Assembly (NCBI GenBank): GCA_014584695.1
Contig: JACTMI010000010.1
Location: 1-64,000, forward strand
Direction: 5' to 3'
Origin: Acidobacteriota bacterium
GTDB lineage: Bacteria; Acidobacteriota; Thermoanaerobaculia; Multivoradales; JAGPDF01
Length of the DNA: 64,000 nucleotides
The translations under genes were made by a program, and so were the position numbers. This document shows, piece by piece, positions 1 through 6,479 of the stretch (position 1 is its first letter; each line of letters opens with the position of its first letter). The notes under the pieces were generated by a model, which was given only the letters and a program-made list of their open reading frames with translations, did not search any database and was not told where the DNA came from.

Positions 1-379
1 ACCGGAGGCAGGGCCGCCGTCATGCGGCCTGCCTCAGTGCCGCGACTTCCCGAAGCCAGGAAACCAGGGTGTTCGAATCTCCAGGGGTGTTCGAACTCAG
101 AGTGATTTGGTCCACCATTCCTAAATCACTACACGACAAGCACTTACGCCGGCCGCCAAACGACCCGGCGTGCTCGACACGGAGCGGTAACCCGCGCCGT
201 TTCAGCGGGTTGAGCGGTGTTCGAAACCTCGTGGCCGCGCGCCAACGCGCGCGCCGCGCACGGACTCGGCCGGTCGAAGGTCGACCTTCCGAGTCGCTGG
301 CCTCTGGGGTCGAGTCGCATCCGTGATGGCCAAGCCCTGCGACCCCGCTCGCTCCAGGTAGCGTTCCAATCGTCGGGAC
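1..379. other. Intergenic region upstream of the AbiE-type operon
   Basis: No convincing gene. It holds the first copy of the ~100-bp direct repeat (19-120) and a hairpin with 7-bp arms AACCCGC/GCGGGTT around a 9-nt loop at 189-211. The left edge is cut by the window. Long open frames here are unsupported by any family resemblance and look like GC-rich read-through. Confidence 0.5.
19..120. repeat. Direct repeat R1 of a three-copy ~100-bp family
   Basis: This 102-bp block is about 96% identical (4 mismatches, no gaps) to the copy at 5295-5396 and clearly related to a more diverged copy at 4119-4215. All three have the same orientation. On the minus strand each can be read as a ~32-codon peptide containing SWLREVAAL or SWLPEVAAL. 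In this copy and the 5295 copy the match starts just before the ATG and stops just after the TGA. Flanking sequence differs between copies, so the block itself is the repeated unit. Three of the four differences from the third copy would change the peptide, so coding is not proven. Confidence 0.85.
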
Positions 380-409
380 TTGTACGCAACAGCCGACGTT
401 TTGTATCAT
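380..409 (+). promoter_or_regulatory. Candidate sigma-70 promoter of the AbiE-type operon
   Basis: A -35-like TTGTAC (380-385) and a -10-like TATCAT (404-409) are separated by 18 bp. The expected transcription start falls at about 416-418, directly before the GTG at 419, so the first gene may be translated from a leaderless message. This supports the GTG at 419 over the upstream in-frame TTG at 380, which overlaps the -35. Confidence 0.5.
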
Positions 410-418
410 TGTTCGAGC

Positions 419-1021
419 GTGGCCACCCCATCCGAAGCTCAGGCCCTGCGTGTGCTCCGACGACTGGGTATCGTGCGCGCGGCGGAGCTCGAAGCGCACG
501 GAATCCCCCGCGGTCGGCTCTACCGCCTCGTGCGCAAGGGTCTCGTCGAGCGGCAAGCGCGCGGGATCTACGTTGCCGGCAACCATCCCATCACCGCCGA
601 ACATTCCCTCGCACACGTCGCCAAGCGGGTCCCGGGCGGCGTCCTCTGCCTGCTTACGGCGCTGCGTTTCCACGAGCTGACGACGCAGGCCCCGGCCGAG
701 GTGTGGATCGCGCTGCCTGAGAAGGCGCGTCGACCAAAGCTCGACTACCCGCGCCTGCGGGTCGCACGCTTCTCGGGCCCGGCGTTCACCGAGGGCATCG
801 AGGTCCATCGGCTGGAGGGCGTCGAGGTCCGCGTCTACTCGGCAGCCAAGACGGTCGCCGACTGCTTCAAGTACCGCAACAAGGTGGGCGTGGATGTCGC
901 GGTCGAGGCGCTGCGCGATTTCTGCCGGCTGCACCGGGGCCGCGCGGCCGATCTCGCCCGCTACGCGCGGATCTGCCGTGTGTCGCGCGTGATGCAGCCC
1001 TACTTGGACGCAATCGCATGA
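419..1021 (+). CDS. abiEi: AbiEi-family antitoxin (type IV TA)
   Basis: Predicted antitoxin and transcriptional repressor of an AbiE-type system. The first ~60 residues form a winged helix-turn-helix typical of AbiEi (a RLGIVRAAEL stretch, then RGRLYRLVRKGLVER and the YVAG turn). The rest matches the AbiEi C-terminal fold, with VYSAAKTVADCFKYRNKVG near the end, a conserved signature in the family. The protein is 200 aa from the GTG start chosen because a promoter lies immediately upstream; a TTG at 380 would add 13 residues. Its stop overlaps the start of the toxin gene in ATGA, so the two are translationally coupled. Family knowledge: AbiEi neutralises the toxin without stable binding and represses its own promoter. 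Confidence 0.88.
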   Translation: MATPSEAQALRVLRRLGIVRAAELEAHGIPRGRLYRLVRKGLVERQARGIYVAGNHPITAEHSLAHVAKRVPGGVLCLLTALRFHELTTQAPAEVWIALPEKARRPKLDYPRLRVARFSGPAFTEGIEVHRLEGVEVRVYSAAKTVADCFKYRNKVGVDVAVEALRDFCRLHRGRAADLARYARICRVSRVMQPYLDAIA

Positions 1022-1953
1022 CTGGCGGCAAGAGCAACCTGCCCGCCTCCGTCGCCGCGCGCCTCCTCCGTCGGGCGAGAGAAACCGGCGACGTCTACCA
1101 GGCGCTGCTCACGAGCTACTGCTTCGAGCGCTTTCTTTACCGCCTCGGAAAGTCCGCGGCCCGCGAGCGTTTCGTGCTCAAGGGCGCCATGCTGCTTCGT
1201 CTCTGGTCGGAGCAACCCTACCGCGCCACGCGAGATCTGGATCTCCTGCGTAAGGGCGATGGGTCCCTCGCGGCCATCCGCGGCGACGTTCAGGAGATCT
1301 GCGCGATTCCGGTGGTGCCGGACGGGATCGTCTTTGACGCCGACGCACTTCGCATCGAACCGATTCGCGCCGAGGACGAGTACGCTGGCACGAGAGTGAC
1401 CCTGCTGGCGCGTTGCGGCACGGCTCGCCTGACCCTCCAGATCGACATGGGACTCGGCGACTCGGTGTGGCCCGCAGCCCGGTCGTGTCTGTACCCGACG
1501 CTGCTCGACTTCCCTCCGCCCCGGATTCTGGCCTATCCGCGCGAGGCCGTTGTCGCGGAGAAGCTCGAGGCCATGGTCGTCCTCGGCGACCGCAACAGCC
1601 GCATCAAGGACTTCTTCGACCTGCACCACCTGGCGAGCCACTTCGAATTCGATCGCGCGACCCTGTCCGAGGCGATCCGCAGGACGTTCGACAGACGGCA
1701 CACGCCGATTCCGGAGGAAGAGCCGCTCGGCCTGACAGCGGCCTACTGGGAGAATCCATCACGTCCAGCGCAAGTGCGGGCGTTCGCCCGGCGCGCTGGA
1801 CTTACCCTGGCTGCCGATCCCGGTGCCGAGTTCGCCCACGCGCTCGCTGCGTTCCTGTCGTCGGTGCTCGCCGACGTGCGAGAAGGCAACCGGCGCGAAG
1901 GAACCTGGCCGCCAGGCGGACCGTGGCAGTCCGCCGCGGAGCCGATCACATGA
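1018..1953 (+). CDS. abiEii: AbiEii-family nucleotidyltransferase toxin
   Basis: A 311-aa nucleotidyltransferase of the AbiEii/AbiGii (COG2253) type. The N-terminal part has FVLKGAMLLRLW followed by RATRDLDLL, the usual GG/GA plus D-x-D arrangement of the nucleotidyltransferase core. The middle has YPREAVVAEKLEAMVVLGDRN and then SRIKDFFDLH, both standard AbiEii signatures. Known members modify nucleic acid or tRNA and cause reversible growth arrest, aborting phage infection. It is coupled to the antitoxin upstream (ATGA overlap) and to a third gene downstream by another ATGA overlap. Length is normal and no key motif appears lost, so it is probably functional. Confidence 0.9.
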   Translation: MTGGKSNLPASVAARLLRRARETGDVYQALLTSYCFERFLYRLGKSAARERFVLKGAMLLRLWSEQPYRATRDLDLLRKGDGSLAAIRGDVQEICAIPVVPDGIVFDADALRIEPIRAEDEYAGTRVTLLARCGTARLTLQIDMGLGDSVWPAARSCLYPTLLDFPPPRILAYPREAVVAEKLEAMVVLGDRNSRIKDFFDLHHLASHFEFDRATLSEAIRRTFDRRHTPIPEEEPLGLTAAYWENPSRPAQVRAFARRAGLTLAADPGAEFAHALAAFLSSVLADVREGNRREGTWPPGGPWQSAAEPIT

Positions 1954-2486
1954 CCACAGCTCCCCGCCCCTCCCGCGCCGTGCCCCGCCCGCGGCCGGCG
2001 CGGCTCTACAGGCTCGAGGTCTCGATCCTGAGCGGTCCGGTCACCGAGCGCTTCGCGCGCGCGAACCCGGTCGTGGCGAGGACCATCGAGATCCGTGGAG
2101 ACCAGACCCTCGCGCGGCTTCACGCTGCGATCTTCAACGCCTTCGATCGCGACGACGAGCACCTCTACGAATTCCAGATCGGCGGGCGCCGGCCGATGGA
2201 CCCGCGGGCCAGCCGCTTCGGGCTACCGGAGCCGCCAAGCCCGTTCGGCCTACGCGATCCGATCAGGAGCGCGGCGCGCGCGAAGCTCGATTCGCTGGGG
2301 CTCGAGGTCAGCGACACCTTCGGCTACTGGTTCGACTTCGGCGACGACTGGTGGCACACGATTCGAGTGCTGTCGATCGCCGAGAGCGCTCCCGCTGGCC
2401 GCTATCCGAAGGTGACGGAGGCCATCGGCGAGAGCCCGCCGCAGTACCTCGATCCCGACGAGGAGGAAGATGAGGTGGACGCATGA
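1950..2486 (+). CDS. Plasmid pRiA4b ORF-3-like protein
   Basis: A 178-aa protein of the PRiA4_ORF3 family (PF07929). Recognised features are LYRLEVSILSG, the IEIRGDQTLARLHAAIFNAFD stretch, HLYEFQIGG, and the acidic-aromatic FGYWFDFGDDWWHTIRV motif that defines the family. It ends in a very acidic tail. The biochemical role of the family is not established. The start ATG overlaps the abiEii stop, and the protein begins with a proline/arginine-rich lead before the domain. Its position as the third gene of the AbiE operon suggests a linked accessory role in defence or stability; that is inference from context. Confidence 0.8.
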   Translation: MTTAPRPSRAVPRPRPARLYRLEVSILSGPVTERFARANPVVARTIEIRGDQTLARLHAAIFNAFDRDDEHLYEFQIGGRRPMDPRASRFGLPEPPSPFGLRDPIRSAARAKLDSLGLEVSDTFGYWFDFGDDWWHTIRVLSIAESAPAGRYPKVTEAIGESPPQYLDPDEEEDEVDA

Positions 2487-2548
2487 GCCGCTCGATTGGA
2501 AGCCGGCAAGCGCCGGCTAACGTTGGTGCTCGCGTAAGGGGCGCCTAG

Positions 2549-2565
2549 GGAAGCTCTGATCAAGT
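2549..2565. repeat. Left terminal inverted repeat of the IS5-family element
   Basis: GGAAGCTCTGATCAAGT, differing at one position from the reverse complement of the right end. It is preceded directly by the CTAG target duplication. Confidence 0.93.
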
Positions 2566-2696
2566 AGCGCGCAGCAAGTCAGCTTCGGAAGTGGTTCGCG
2601 GACCGATCGCGGATCCTTGCGTCACTGGCGCTGCCTGAGTGCCATTTGGCCGCCCGTCTCGCGTTTTCCAGGCCATCCCCGCGCCGCTCGAGGACA

Positions 2697-3668
2697 CTAC
2701 GGCTCCTGAAGTGCCAGCAATCTGTTGCGCACCATGCAGAGATTCGCCAGCGCGCACGTCACGAGCGCTCGGTTCGTGTTCTTCGCGAGTCCGCGATAGC
2801 GGACCTTCACGAAGCCGAAGATTCGTTTGATGACCAGGAACGGATGCTCGCCCTTCGCGGGGACCTTCGACTTGTTGCGGTTCTTCGACAACTCCTCGTC
2901 GGAAAGCGCTCGGTTGCGCTCGGCTTTCGCCTGGATGAAACAAGCCGCCTTGGGCGCCACCCCTCGGATCTTCTCCCGCTGCTTCTGACCGAGGTAGGCC
3001 GAGTCGCCCCAAACGCGAGTCTCCCGACCGTGCAACAGCTTGTCCACGAGCTGACTGTCGTGCACGTTGGCCGGCGTCGTCTCCACCGAATGAATCAGTT
3101 TCTCTCGGCTGTCGACTCCGATGTGCAGCTTCATCCCGAAGTGCCACTGGTTGCCCTTCTTCGTCTGATGCATCTCGGGGTCTCTTTCCTTCTTGGCGTT
3201 CTTCGTCGACGACGGAGCCGCCAGAATCGTCGCGTCGACGATCGTTCCCCGACGGACCTCGAGTCCCAGGGCGGCGAGATGCTCGTTCACGGTCGCGAAG
3301 ATCTCCCGGCCAAGCTCCGCCTTCTCGAGCAAGTGACGACACTTGCACACCGTCGTCTCGTCCGGTACTGGCTCGCGGCCGAGGTCGATCCCGACGAAGG
3401 CACGCATCACCTGAGAGTCGTAAAGGGCTTCCTCGACACTGGGATCCGAGAGATTGAACCACTGCTGGAGAAAGTAGATCCGGAGCATTCGCTCCAGCCC
3501 TACGGGAGGCCGACCCTTACCTGCCTTGGGATAGTGCGGCTCGATCTTCTTCGAGATCTCGGCCCACGGGACCACCCTGTCCATCTCCGCCAGAAACCGC
3601 GCCCGTCGAGTCGTCTTCGCGAACTTCTCGAATCCCGTCGCCGTCGCCAGCGTCCTCTGCTCGCTCAT
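2697..3668 (-). CDS. IS5-family DDE transposase
   Basis: A 323-aa transposase. N-terminal part: WAEISKKIEPHYPKAGKGRPP, then MLRIYFLQQWFNLSDPSVEEAL, the usual IS5 N-terminal (DUF772-like) domain. Catalytic core: first Asp in TIVDATILAAPSS, second Asp in VWGDSAYLG, and Glu in the HPFLVIKRIFGFVKVRYRG region, where the DDE/Y-(2)-R-(3)-E-like signature of IS5 elements sits. The reading frame is uninterrupted and of full length for the group, so the element may still be active. It lies inside well-defined inverted repeats. Confidence 0.95.
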   Translation of the reverse strand: MSEQRTLATATGFEKFAKTTRRARFLAEMDRVVPWAEISKKIEPHYPKAGKGRPPVGLERMLRIYFLQQWFNLSDPSVEEALYDSQVMRAFVGIDLGREPVPDETTVCKCRHLLEKAELGREIFATVNEHLAALGLEVRRGTIVDATILAAPSSTKNAKKERDPEMHQTKKGNQWHFGMKLHIGVDSREKLIHSVETTPANVHDSQLVDKLLHGRETRVWGDSAYLGQKQREKIRGVAPKAACFIQAKAERNRALSDEELSKNRNKSKVPAKGEHPFLVIKRIFGFVKVRYRGLAKNTNRALVTCALANLCMVRNRLLALQEP

Positions 3669-3723
3669 CGCGGCCTCCCACTTCGAACTGCCTACAGTTG
3701 CTGTTGAGGCCGTAAACCGAGAG

Positions 3724-3740
3724 ACTTGATCAGAGGTTCC
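3724..3740. repeat. Right terminal inverted repeat of the IS5-family element
   Basis: ACTTGATCAGAGGTTCC, the partner of the left repeat, immediately followed by the second CTAG copy. That CTAG contains the stop codon (TAG on the minus strand) of the neighbouring repA fragment. Confidence 0.93.
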
Positions 3741-4214
3741 CTAGCGCTTCGACAGTCGCTGCTTTACATGCGTCGGCGATGGCCTGAGCAGCAATCCGGT
3801 GGCTGAGCTCTCGAGCCTTACCTCCGAGTAGTAGTCGACGACGCTCTTCAGGTAGCCAAGGAACCGCTTCTTGAAGTGGCGGGGGTTCGCGTACCCCGAC
3901 CCGAACTGGAGCGCCAGAGACGCCCACGGGATCGTCACCGGCTTCCGAAGGCGGAAGAAGCGCCACGTTAGCCAGACATAGATGTCGATCTCGAAAGGCG
4001 ACCGCAGGGCGCGAAGCACCCGGAGGTCGAGCGGAACCGGCGCCTCGGTCGCCTCCCGGTAGAACCCGTCGGCGCTTGCGGTGATGGCGTTCGGGAACCG
4101 GAGGCAAGCTCGCGATCCTGCGGTTTGCCTCAGCGCCGCGACTTCCGGAAGCCAGGAAATCAGGGGGGTCGAATCTCCAGGGTCGTTCGAGCTCGGAGTG
4201 AGGTGGTCGGCCAC
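3741..4214 (-). pseudogene. repA: C-terminal fragment of a plasmid RepA replication initiator
   Basis: The 157-codon frame contains a clear RepA_C (PF04796) region: FYREATEAPVPLDLRVLRAL, then PFEIDIYVWLTWRFFRLRKP, IPWASLALQFGSGY and the tail LLLRPSPTHVKQRL. Family members are about twice this long and initiate replication of broad-host-range plasmids, so the N-terminal half is missing. Upstream of the RepA homology the frame runs straight into the R2 repeat, so the truncation point coincides with the repeat. The stop codon TAG is formed by the target duplication of the IS5 element. It is probably a plasmid relic rather than a working initiator. Confidence 0.8.
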
Positions 4215-4215
4215 C
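4119..4215. repeat. Direct repeat R2, diverged copy fused to the repA fragment
   Basis: Same orientation and layout as the copies at 19 and 5295 but with more substitutions. On the minus strand it would read ..PGDSTPLISWLPEVAALRQ.., with no stop at the end, continuing in frame into the repA fragment. It separates the AbiE/IS cassette from the HigBA cassette. Confidence 0.75.
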
Positions 4216-4277
4216 GCTTTCTCGCCGACCGGGAGCGAGCCGTCTTCGCCCGTTCGAGAGCGGAAGAGGAGCTCGCG

Positions 4278-4592
4278 TCAGGCGCTCCTTCGCGCTCGCT
4301 CCGCTTCGGGCCAGGGCTTGATCCGCGCGAGCGTCTTGGCGAGCGCTGCCCGCGCCTTCTCGCGGTCGTAGTCGGCCTGGAGGCCGATCCAGAATCCGTC
4401 GGACATCGCGAAGAAGCGCGAGAGGCGCAGTCCGGTGTCCGGCGTGATGACGCGCGTGCCGGCGACGATCTCGCCGATCCGACGCTGCGACACGCCGATC
4501 TCCTTGGCGAGGCGGTACTGCGTGATGCCCATCGGCTTCAGGAACTCCTCGAGGAGGATCTCGCCGGGAGCGGGATAGGGAACCTTTCGCAT
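4278..4592 (-). CDS. higA: HigA-family antitoxin
   Basis: A 104-aa XRE-type helix-turn-helix antitoxin. It starts MRKVPYPAPGEILLEEFLKP, the classic HigA opening, followed by the HTH (MGITQYRLAKEIGVSQRRI then EIVAGTRVITPDTGLRLS) and FWIGLQADYD, another family signature. It lies 11 nt downstream of the toxin gene, in the toxin-first order characteristic of higBA. It should bind HigB and, through the HTH, the palindromic operator upstream of higB. The start at 4592 is set by the conserved MRKVP opening; the longer in-frame extension overlaps higB and is not credible. Confidence 0.92.
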   Translation of the reverse strand: MRKVPYPAPGEILLEEFLKPMGITQYRLAKEIGVSQRRIGEIVAGTRVITPDTGLRLSRFFAMSDGFWIGLQADYDREKARAALAKTLARIKPWPEAERARRSA

Positions 4593-4603
4593 CGTTCGCT
4601 CCT

Positions 4604-4882
4604 TCAGTGGTAGTCCACGATCTCGACGCCCTCGGGACCCGCGTCGGTCCAGCGGAAACAGACGCGATACTGGTCGTTCACGCGGATGCTGTGCTGCCCC
4701 GCGCGGCGCCCTCGCAGCGCCTCGAGCCGGTTCCCCGGCGGCACGCGGAGATCGCCGAGGTGACCGGCCTGGTTCAGCATCGCCAGCTTGCGCATCGCCA
4801 CCGCTTCGATCGCGACGAACCTCGCGACCCGGATGCCGCCGAACATCGCCTCCGTGTCGCGGCATCGAAACGACCGGATCAC
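4604..4882 (-). CDS. higB: HigB/RelE-superfamily mRNA interferase toxin
   Basis: A 92-aa toxin from a GTG start. Family signatures are MIRSFRCRDTE, LGDLRVPPGNRLEALRG, and the C-terminal block GQHSIRVNDQYRVCFRW followed by GVEIVDYH. These match the HigB (killer-protein) group of RelE-fold ribosome-dependent endoribonucleases, with the usual His/Arg/Tyr-rich active region near the end. It is first in the operon with its own promoter-operator five bases upstream. Length and motifs are normal, so it is likely functional together with higA. Confidence 0.93.
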   Translation of the reverse strand: MIRSFRCRDTEAMFGGIRVARFVAIEAVAMRKLAMLNQAGHLGDLRVPPGNRLEALRGRRAGQHSIRVNDQYRVCFRWTDAGPEGVEIVDYH

Positions 4883-4886
4883 GTCG

Positions 4887-4917
4887 CGATACTAACGTAT
4901 AACGTTAGTATCGTCAA
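4887..4917 (-). promoter_or_regulatory. higBA promoter with 12-bp palindromic operator
   Basis: On the minus strand, -35 TTGACG (4912-4917) and -10 TAGTAT (4889-4894) are spaced by exactly 17 bp. A perfect 12-bp inverted repeat CGATACTAACGT-ATA-ACGTTAGTATCG (4887-4913) covers the spacer and the whole -10. The toxin GTG begins five bases further on. This is the layout expected for HigA or HigBA autorepression. It is one of the few AT-rich patches in the region. Confidence 0.85.
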
Positions 4918-4961
4918 CGGACGAGACCGGTCTCCGTTGCCGACAGCCGCGTCCGGCTGAT

Positions 4962-5381
4962 GTGCCTGCGCGGACGCCCTGCACCGAGGACCGCGTGGTC
5001 GCCTGCTTCCGCGACTACCAGAGGGCGGACGGGCTCCGCGTCTTCCGAGCGGAGGTCGAAGCCAACCTAGCCGGCAGGCCCCAGGATCGCGTGTTCACGA
5101 CAGACCTCGGCCCGCTGCTGGCAGCGGGCGTCGAATGGGACCTGGACCGGGCCGCGCGGTTCGTGCGCGACGAGATCGCGCCGCGTCTCTCCGCCAAGGC
5201 CTGGAAGGCCCTGGAGGCCTCCGAGCAATCAGCGTACTGCTCGACCAGCCGGGAGGCAGCAGCGCATCCGCGCGACACGCGGCTGAACGTCGACGTCATG
5301 CGGCCCGCCTCAGTGCCGCGACCTCCCGAAGCCAGGAAACCAGGGTGTTCGAATCTCCAGGGGTGTTCGAACTCGGAGTGA
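4962..5381 (+). pseudogene. Probable C-terminal remnant of an AbiEii-type nucleotidyltransferase
   Basis: The frame encodes a stretch with ACFRDYQRADGLRVFRAEVE and RVFTTDLGPLLAAGVEWDLD, then AARFVRDEIAPRLSAKAW. It resembles the tail of AbiEii/DUF1814 nucleotidyltransferases (a 'DL.PLL..G..WD...A...V' pattern). The catalytic N-terminal part is absent, and the frame then runs into the R3 repeat. No promoter or ribosome-binding site stands out. The match is by eye and weak, so it could instead be a small unknown gene. The context of truncated defence genes bounded by the repeats favours a remnant. Confidence 0.4.
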
Positions 5382-5396
5382 GTTGGTCCACCATTC
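5295..5396. repeat. Direct repeat R3 of the three-copy family
   Basis: 102 bp, same length as R1 and differing from it at four positions. The match ends abruptly on both sides. It lies between the HigBA/AbiEii-remnant cassette and the winged-helix/nucleotidyltransferase cassette. Confidence 0.85.
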
Positions 5397-5459
5397 TTCC
5401 TTTTTCTTCATTCGAACAGGAATCGGGATTCGGATTCGCCGCCCGGTGATGGGCGGCAA

Positions 5460-6041
5460 TTAGCGAGTTCCTTCTGCCCTACCCTTCCGCGCTGCTCGGG
5501 ATTCCCTTCTTCTGCGGTCAACTTCTCGCTCGAACTCCTGGCAGCGAGCGGCATGCCCCTCGGCTTCGCTCCAGCGCCGAATCCTCGCGAGGTCGACTTC
5601 GTTGCGCAAGGCGATCTCGACCGCGACGGCGAGGCTCTGGCGATCGGACCAGTGAAAGAAAGCCTCGAGGCGATCGCGGCAGGAGTCCGTCGGTGAGAGT
5701 GCCAGCGTTCGCCGGCCTGGCCGCAGCAGCACCGGCTGAATCTCGAGATCCTTGCCGATGCCCAGTGGCCCCCGAGGAAACTCCACCCAGAAGGGCGAGT
5801 CGGGGTGCACGTAGCGGTTTCCCTTGCGCGAGAAGCCGAGGCTCTTCATCGCCGCGTCGAGCATCGGGAGCGTGACCCGACCTTCGAGCACGAAGTCGAC
5901 GTCCTGCGACGAGTAGAAACCTCCCGAGTAAATTCCGGCGCAGGCTCCTCCGGTCAAGACGGCCCGAATGCCTTGTCCGGCGAGCGCCTCGCCGACCGCG
6001 AGAGCGAGTGCCTCGAGCGCCGTGTTCGCGGTGATCCTCAT
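5460..6041 (-). CDS. Nucleotidyltransferase (AbiEii/DUF6036-like), probable TA effector
   Basis: A 193-aa protein starting MRITANTALEALALAVGEAL. The nucleotidyltransferase core is visible as IRAVLTGGACAGIYSGG followed by SSQDVDFVLEG, i.e. GG..., then D-x-D. The C-terminus is strongly basic (VDRRRRESRAARKGRAEG). The start ATG overlaps the stop of the upstream winged-helix gene in ATGA, which fixes the start. The pair has the architecture of a regulator/antitoxin plus nucleotidyltransferase toxin module; function beyond that is inference. This is the second of three nucleotidyltransferase cassettes in the first 16 kb. Confidence 0.75.
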   Translation of the reverse strand: MRITANTALEALALAVGEALAGQGIRAVLTGGACAGIYSGGFYSSQDVDFVLEGRVTLPMLDAAMKSLGFSRKGNRYVHPDSPFWVEFPRGPLGIGKDLEIQPVLLRPGRRTLALSPTDSCRDRLEAFFHWSDRQSLAVAVEIALRNEVDLARIRRWSEAEGHAARCQEFEREVDRRRRESRAARKGRAEGTR

Positions 6042-6373
6042 GCCGGCTTTCCGGTCGCGCGAGGTCGGCGGCGCAGCCGGTTCACCGCGACGCGCAGGTC
6101 CGCCTCCGCCTCCGAGAGCCGGGCGAGGTAGGACTCGAGCTCCTGGCGAGCGAAATACCCTGGATCGATTCGTACCAGGCGCGTCTTGCCGACCAGTCGA
6201 CCCGCCACGAGCCCGTCGCGCTCGAGGCTCGCGATCGCCTGCCGCACTCCGGACACCGGCGCGGCGAGCAGTCGCGCCAGCTCGCGCGGGAAGCTGGTTT
6301 CCAGAAGACTCAGCGCCACCAAGACGCGCGTCCGCGTCCTCCCCCCGAACGGGCTCGATTCGCCGAGCTTCAT
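6038..6373 (-). CDS. Winged helix-turn-helix regulator paired with nucleotidyltransferase
   Basis: 111 aa. It contains a winged-helix domain: RTRVLVALSLLETSFPRELA, then LLAAPVSGVRQAIASLERDG and LVAGRLVGKTRLVRID (wing). A charged helical tail follows (LESYLARLSEAEADLRVAVN), probably for dimerisation. It is the first gene of a two-gene operon with a 4-nt overlap. Its start lies 2 bp from a perfect 16-bp palindrome inside a sigma-70-like promoter, so autorepression is likely. It probably plays the antitoxin/repressor part for the nucleotidyltransferase; that role is inference. Confidence 0.75.
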   Translation of the reverse strand: MKLGESSPFGGRTRTRVLVALSLLETSFPRELARLLAAPVSGVRQAIASLERDGLVAGRLVGKTRLVRIDPGYFARQELESYLARLSEAEADLRVAVNRLRRRPRATGKPA

Positions 6374-6375
6374 AC

Positions 6376-6410
6376 GCGCTCATATGAGCGCTTTTTATGC
6401 TCGTTGTCAA
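6376..6410 (-). promoter_or_regulatory. Promoter with perfect 16-bp palindrome upstream of the winged-helix/nucleotidyltransferase pair
   Basis: On the minus strand a consensus -35 TTGACA (6405-6410) is followed after 17 bp by TCATAT (6382-6387), a weak -10. GCGCTCATATGAGCGC (6376-6391) is a perfect palindrome covering the -10. The ATG at 6373 would lie at or almost at the transcription start, implying a leaderless message and a repressor-occluded promoter. Confidence 0.65.
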
Positions 6411-6462
6411 GACCCTTCCAGCCGTTCGCTACCAGCGGATTCCGCCCTCTCCAGTCCGCGCC

Positions 6463-6479
6463 GAGGGTTCGAATCCCTT
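6463..6479 (+). other. tRNA T-arm-like remnant
   Basis: GAGGG-TTCGAAT-CCCTT forms a 5-bp T-stem (outer pair G-T) with a canonical T-loop, followed by CTGCTTCA in the place of an acceptor 3' strand. No matching 5' acceptor strand, D-arm or anticodon arm is found upstream, so it is not an intact tRNA. It may be the 3' part of a tRNA gene left by integration of a mobile element, or chance. Confidence 0.35.

Larger units (their letters stand above)
2549..3740 (-). mobile_element. Complete IS5-family insertion sequence (~1.19 kb)
   Basis: Both ends are visible. The terminal inverted repeats are GGAAGCTCTGATCAAGT at 2549-2565 and its partner at 3724-3740 (16 of 17 matched). They are flanked by a perfect 4-bp target duplication CTAG at 2545-2548 and 3741-3744. 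One transposase gene fills the element on the minus strand. The CTAG target fits the YTAR preference of IS5-group elements. Intact ends, near-identical repeats and an uninterrupted transposase point to a recent insertion. Confidence 0.95.

Noticed and set aside
19-120. Calling each ~100-bp repeat a 32-aa protein-coding gene.
   Set aside because: Start and stop are conserved in two copies, but three of four differences between them are amino-acid changing and the third copy has no stop, so selection on a peptide is not shown.
2505-2540. GCCGGCTAACGTTGGTGC between the AbiE operon and the IS, resembling an integron attC core.
   Set aside because: The RYYYAAC and GTTRRRY halves do not both fit, there is no second pair of core sites at attC spacing, and no integrase gene is present.
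4962-5381. An intact, functional gene for the 139-codon frame.
   Set aside because: The last third runs into the R3 repeat, the nucleotidyltransferase catalytic part is missing, and no ribosome-binding site is evident.
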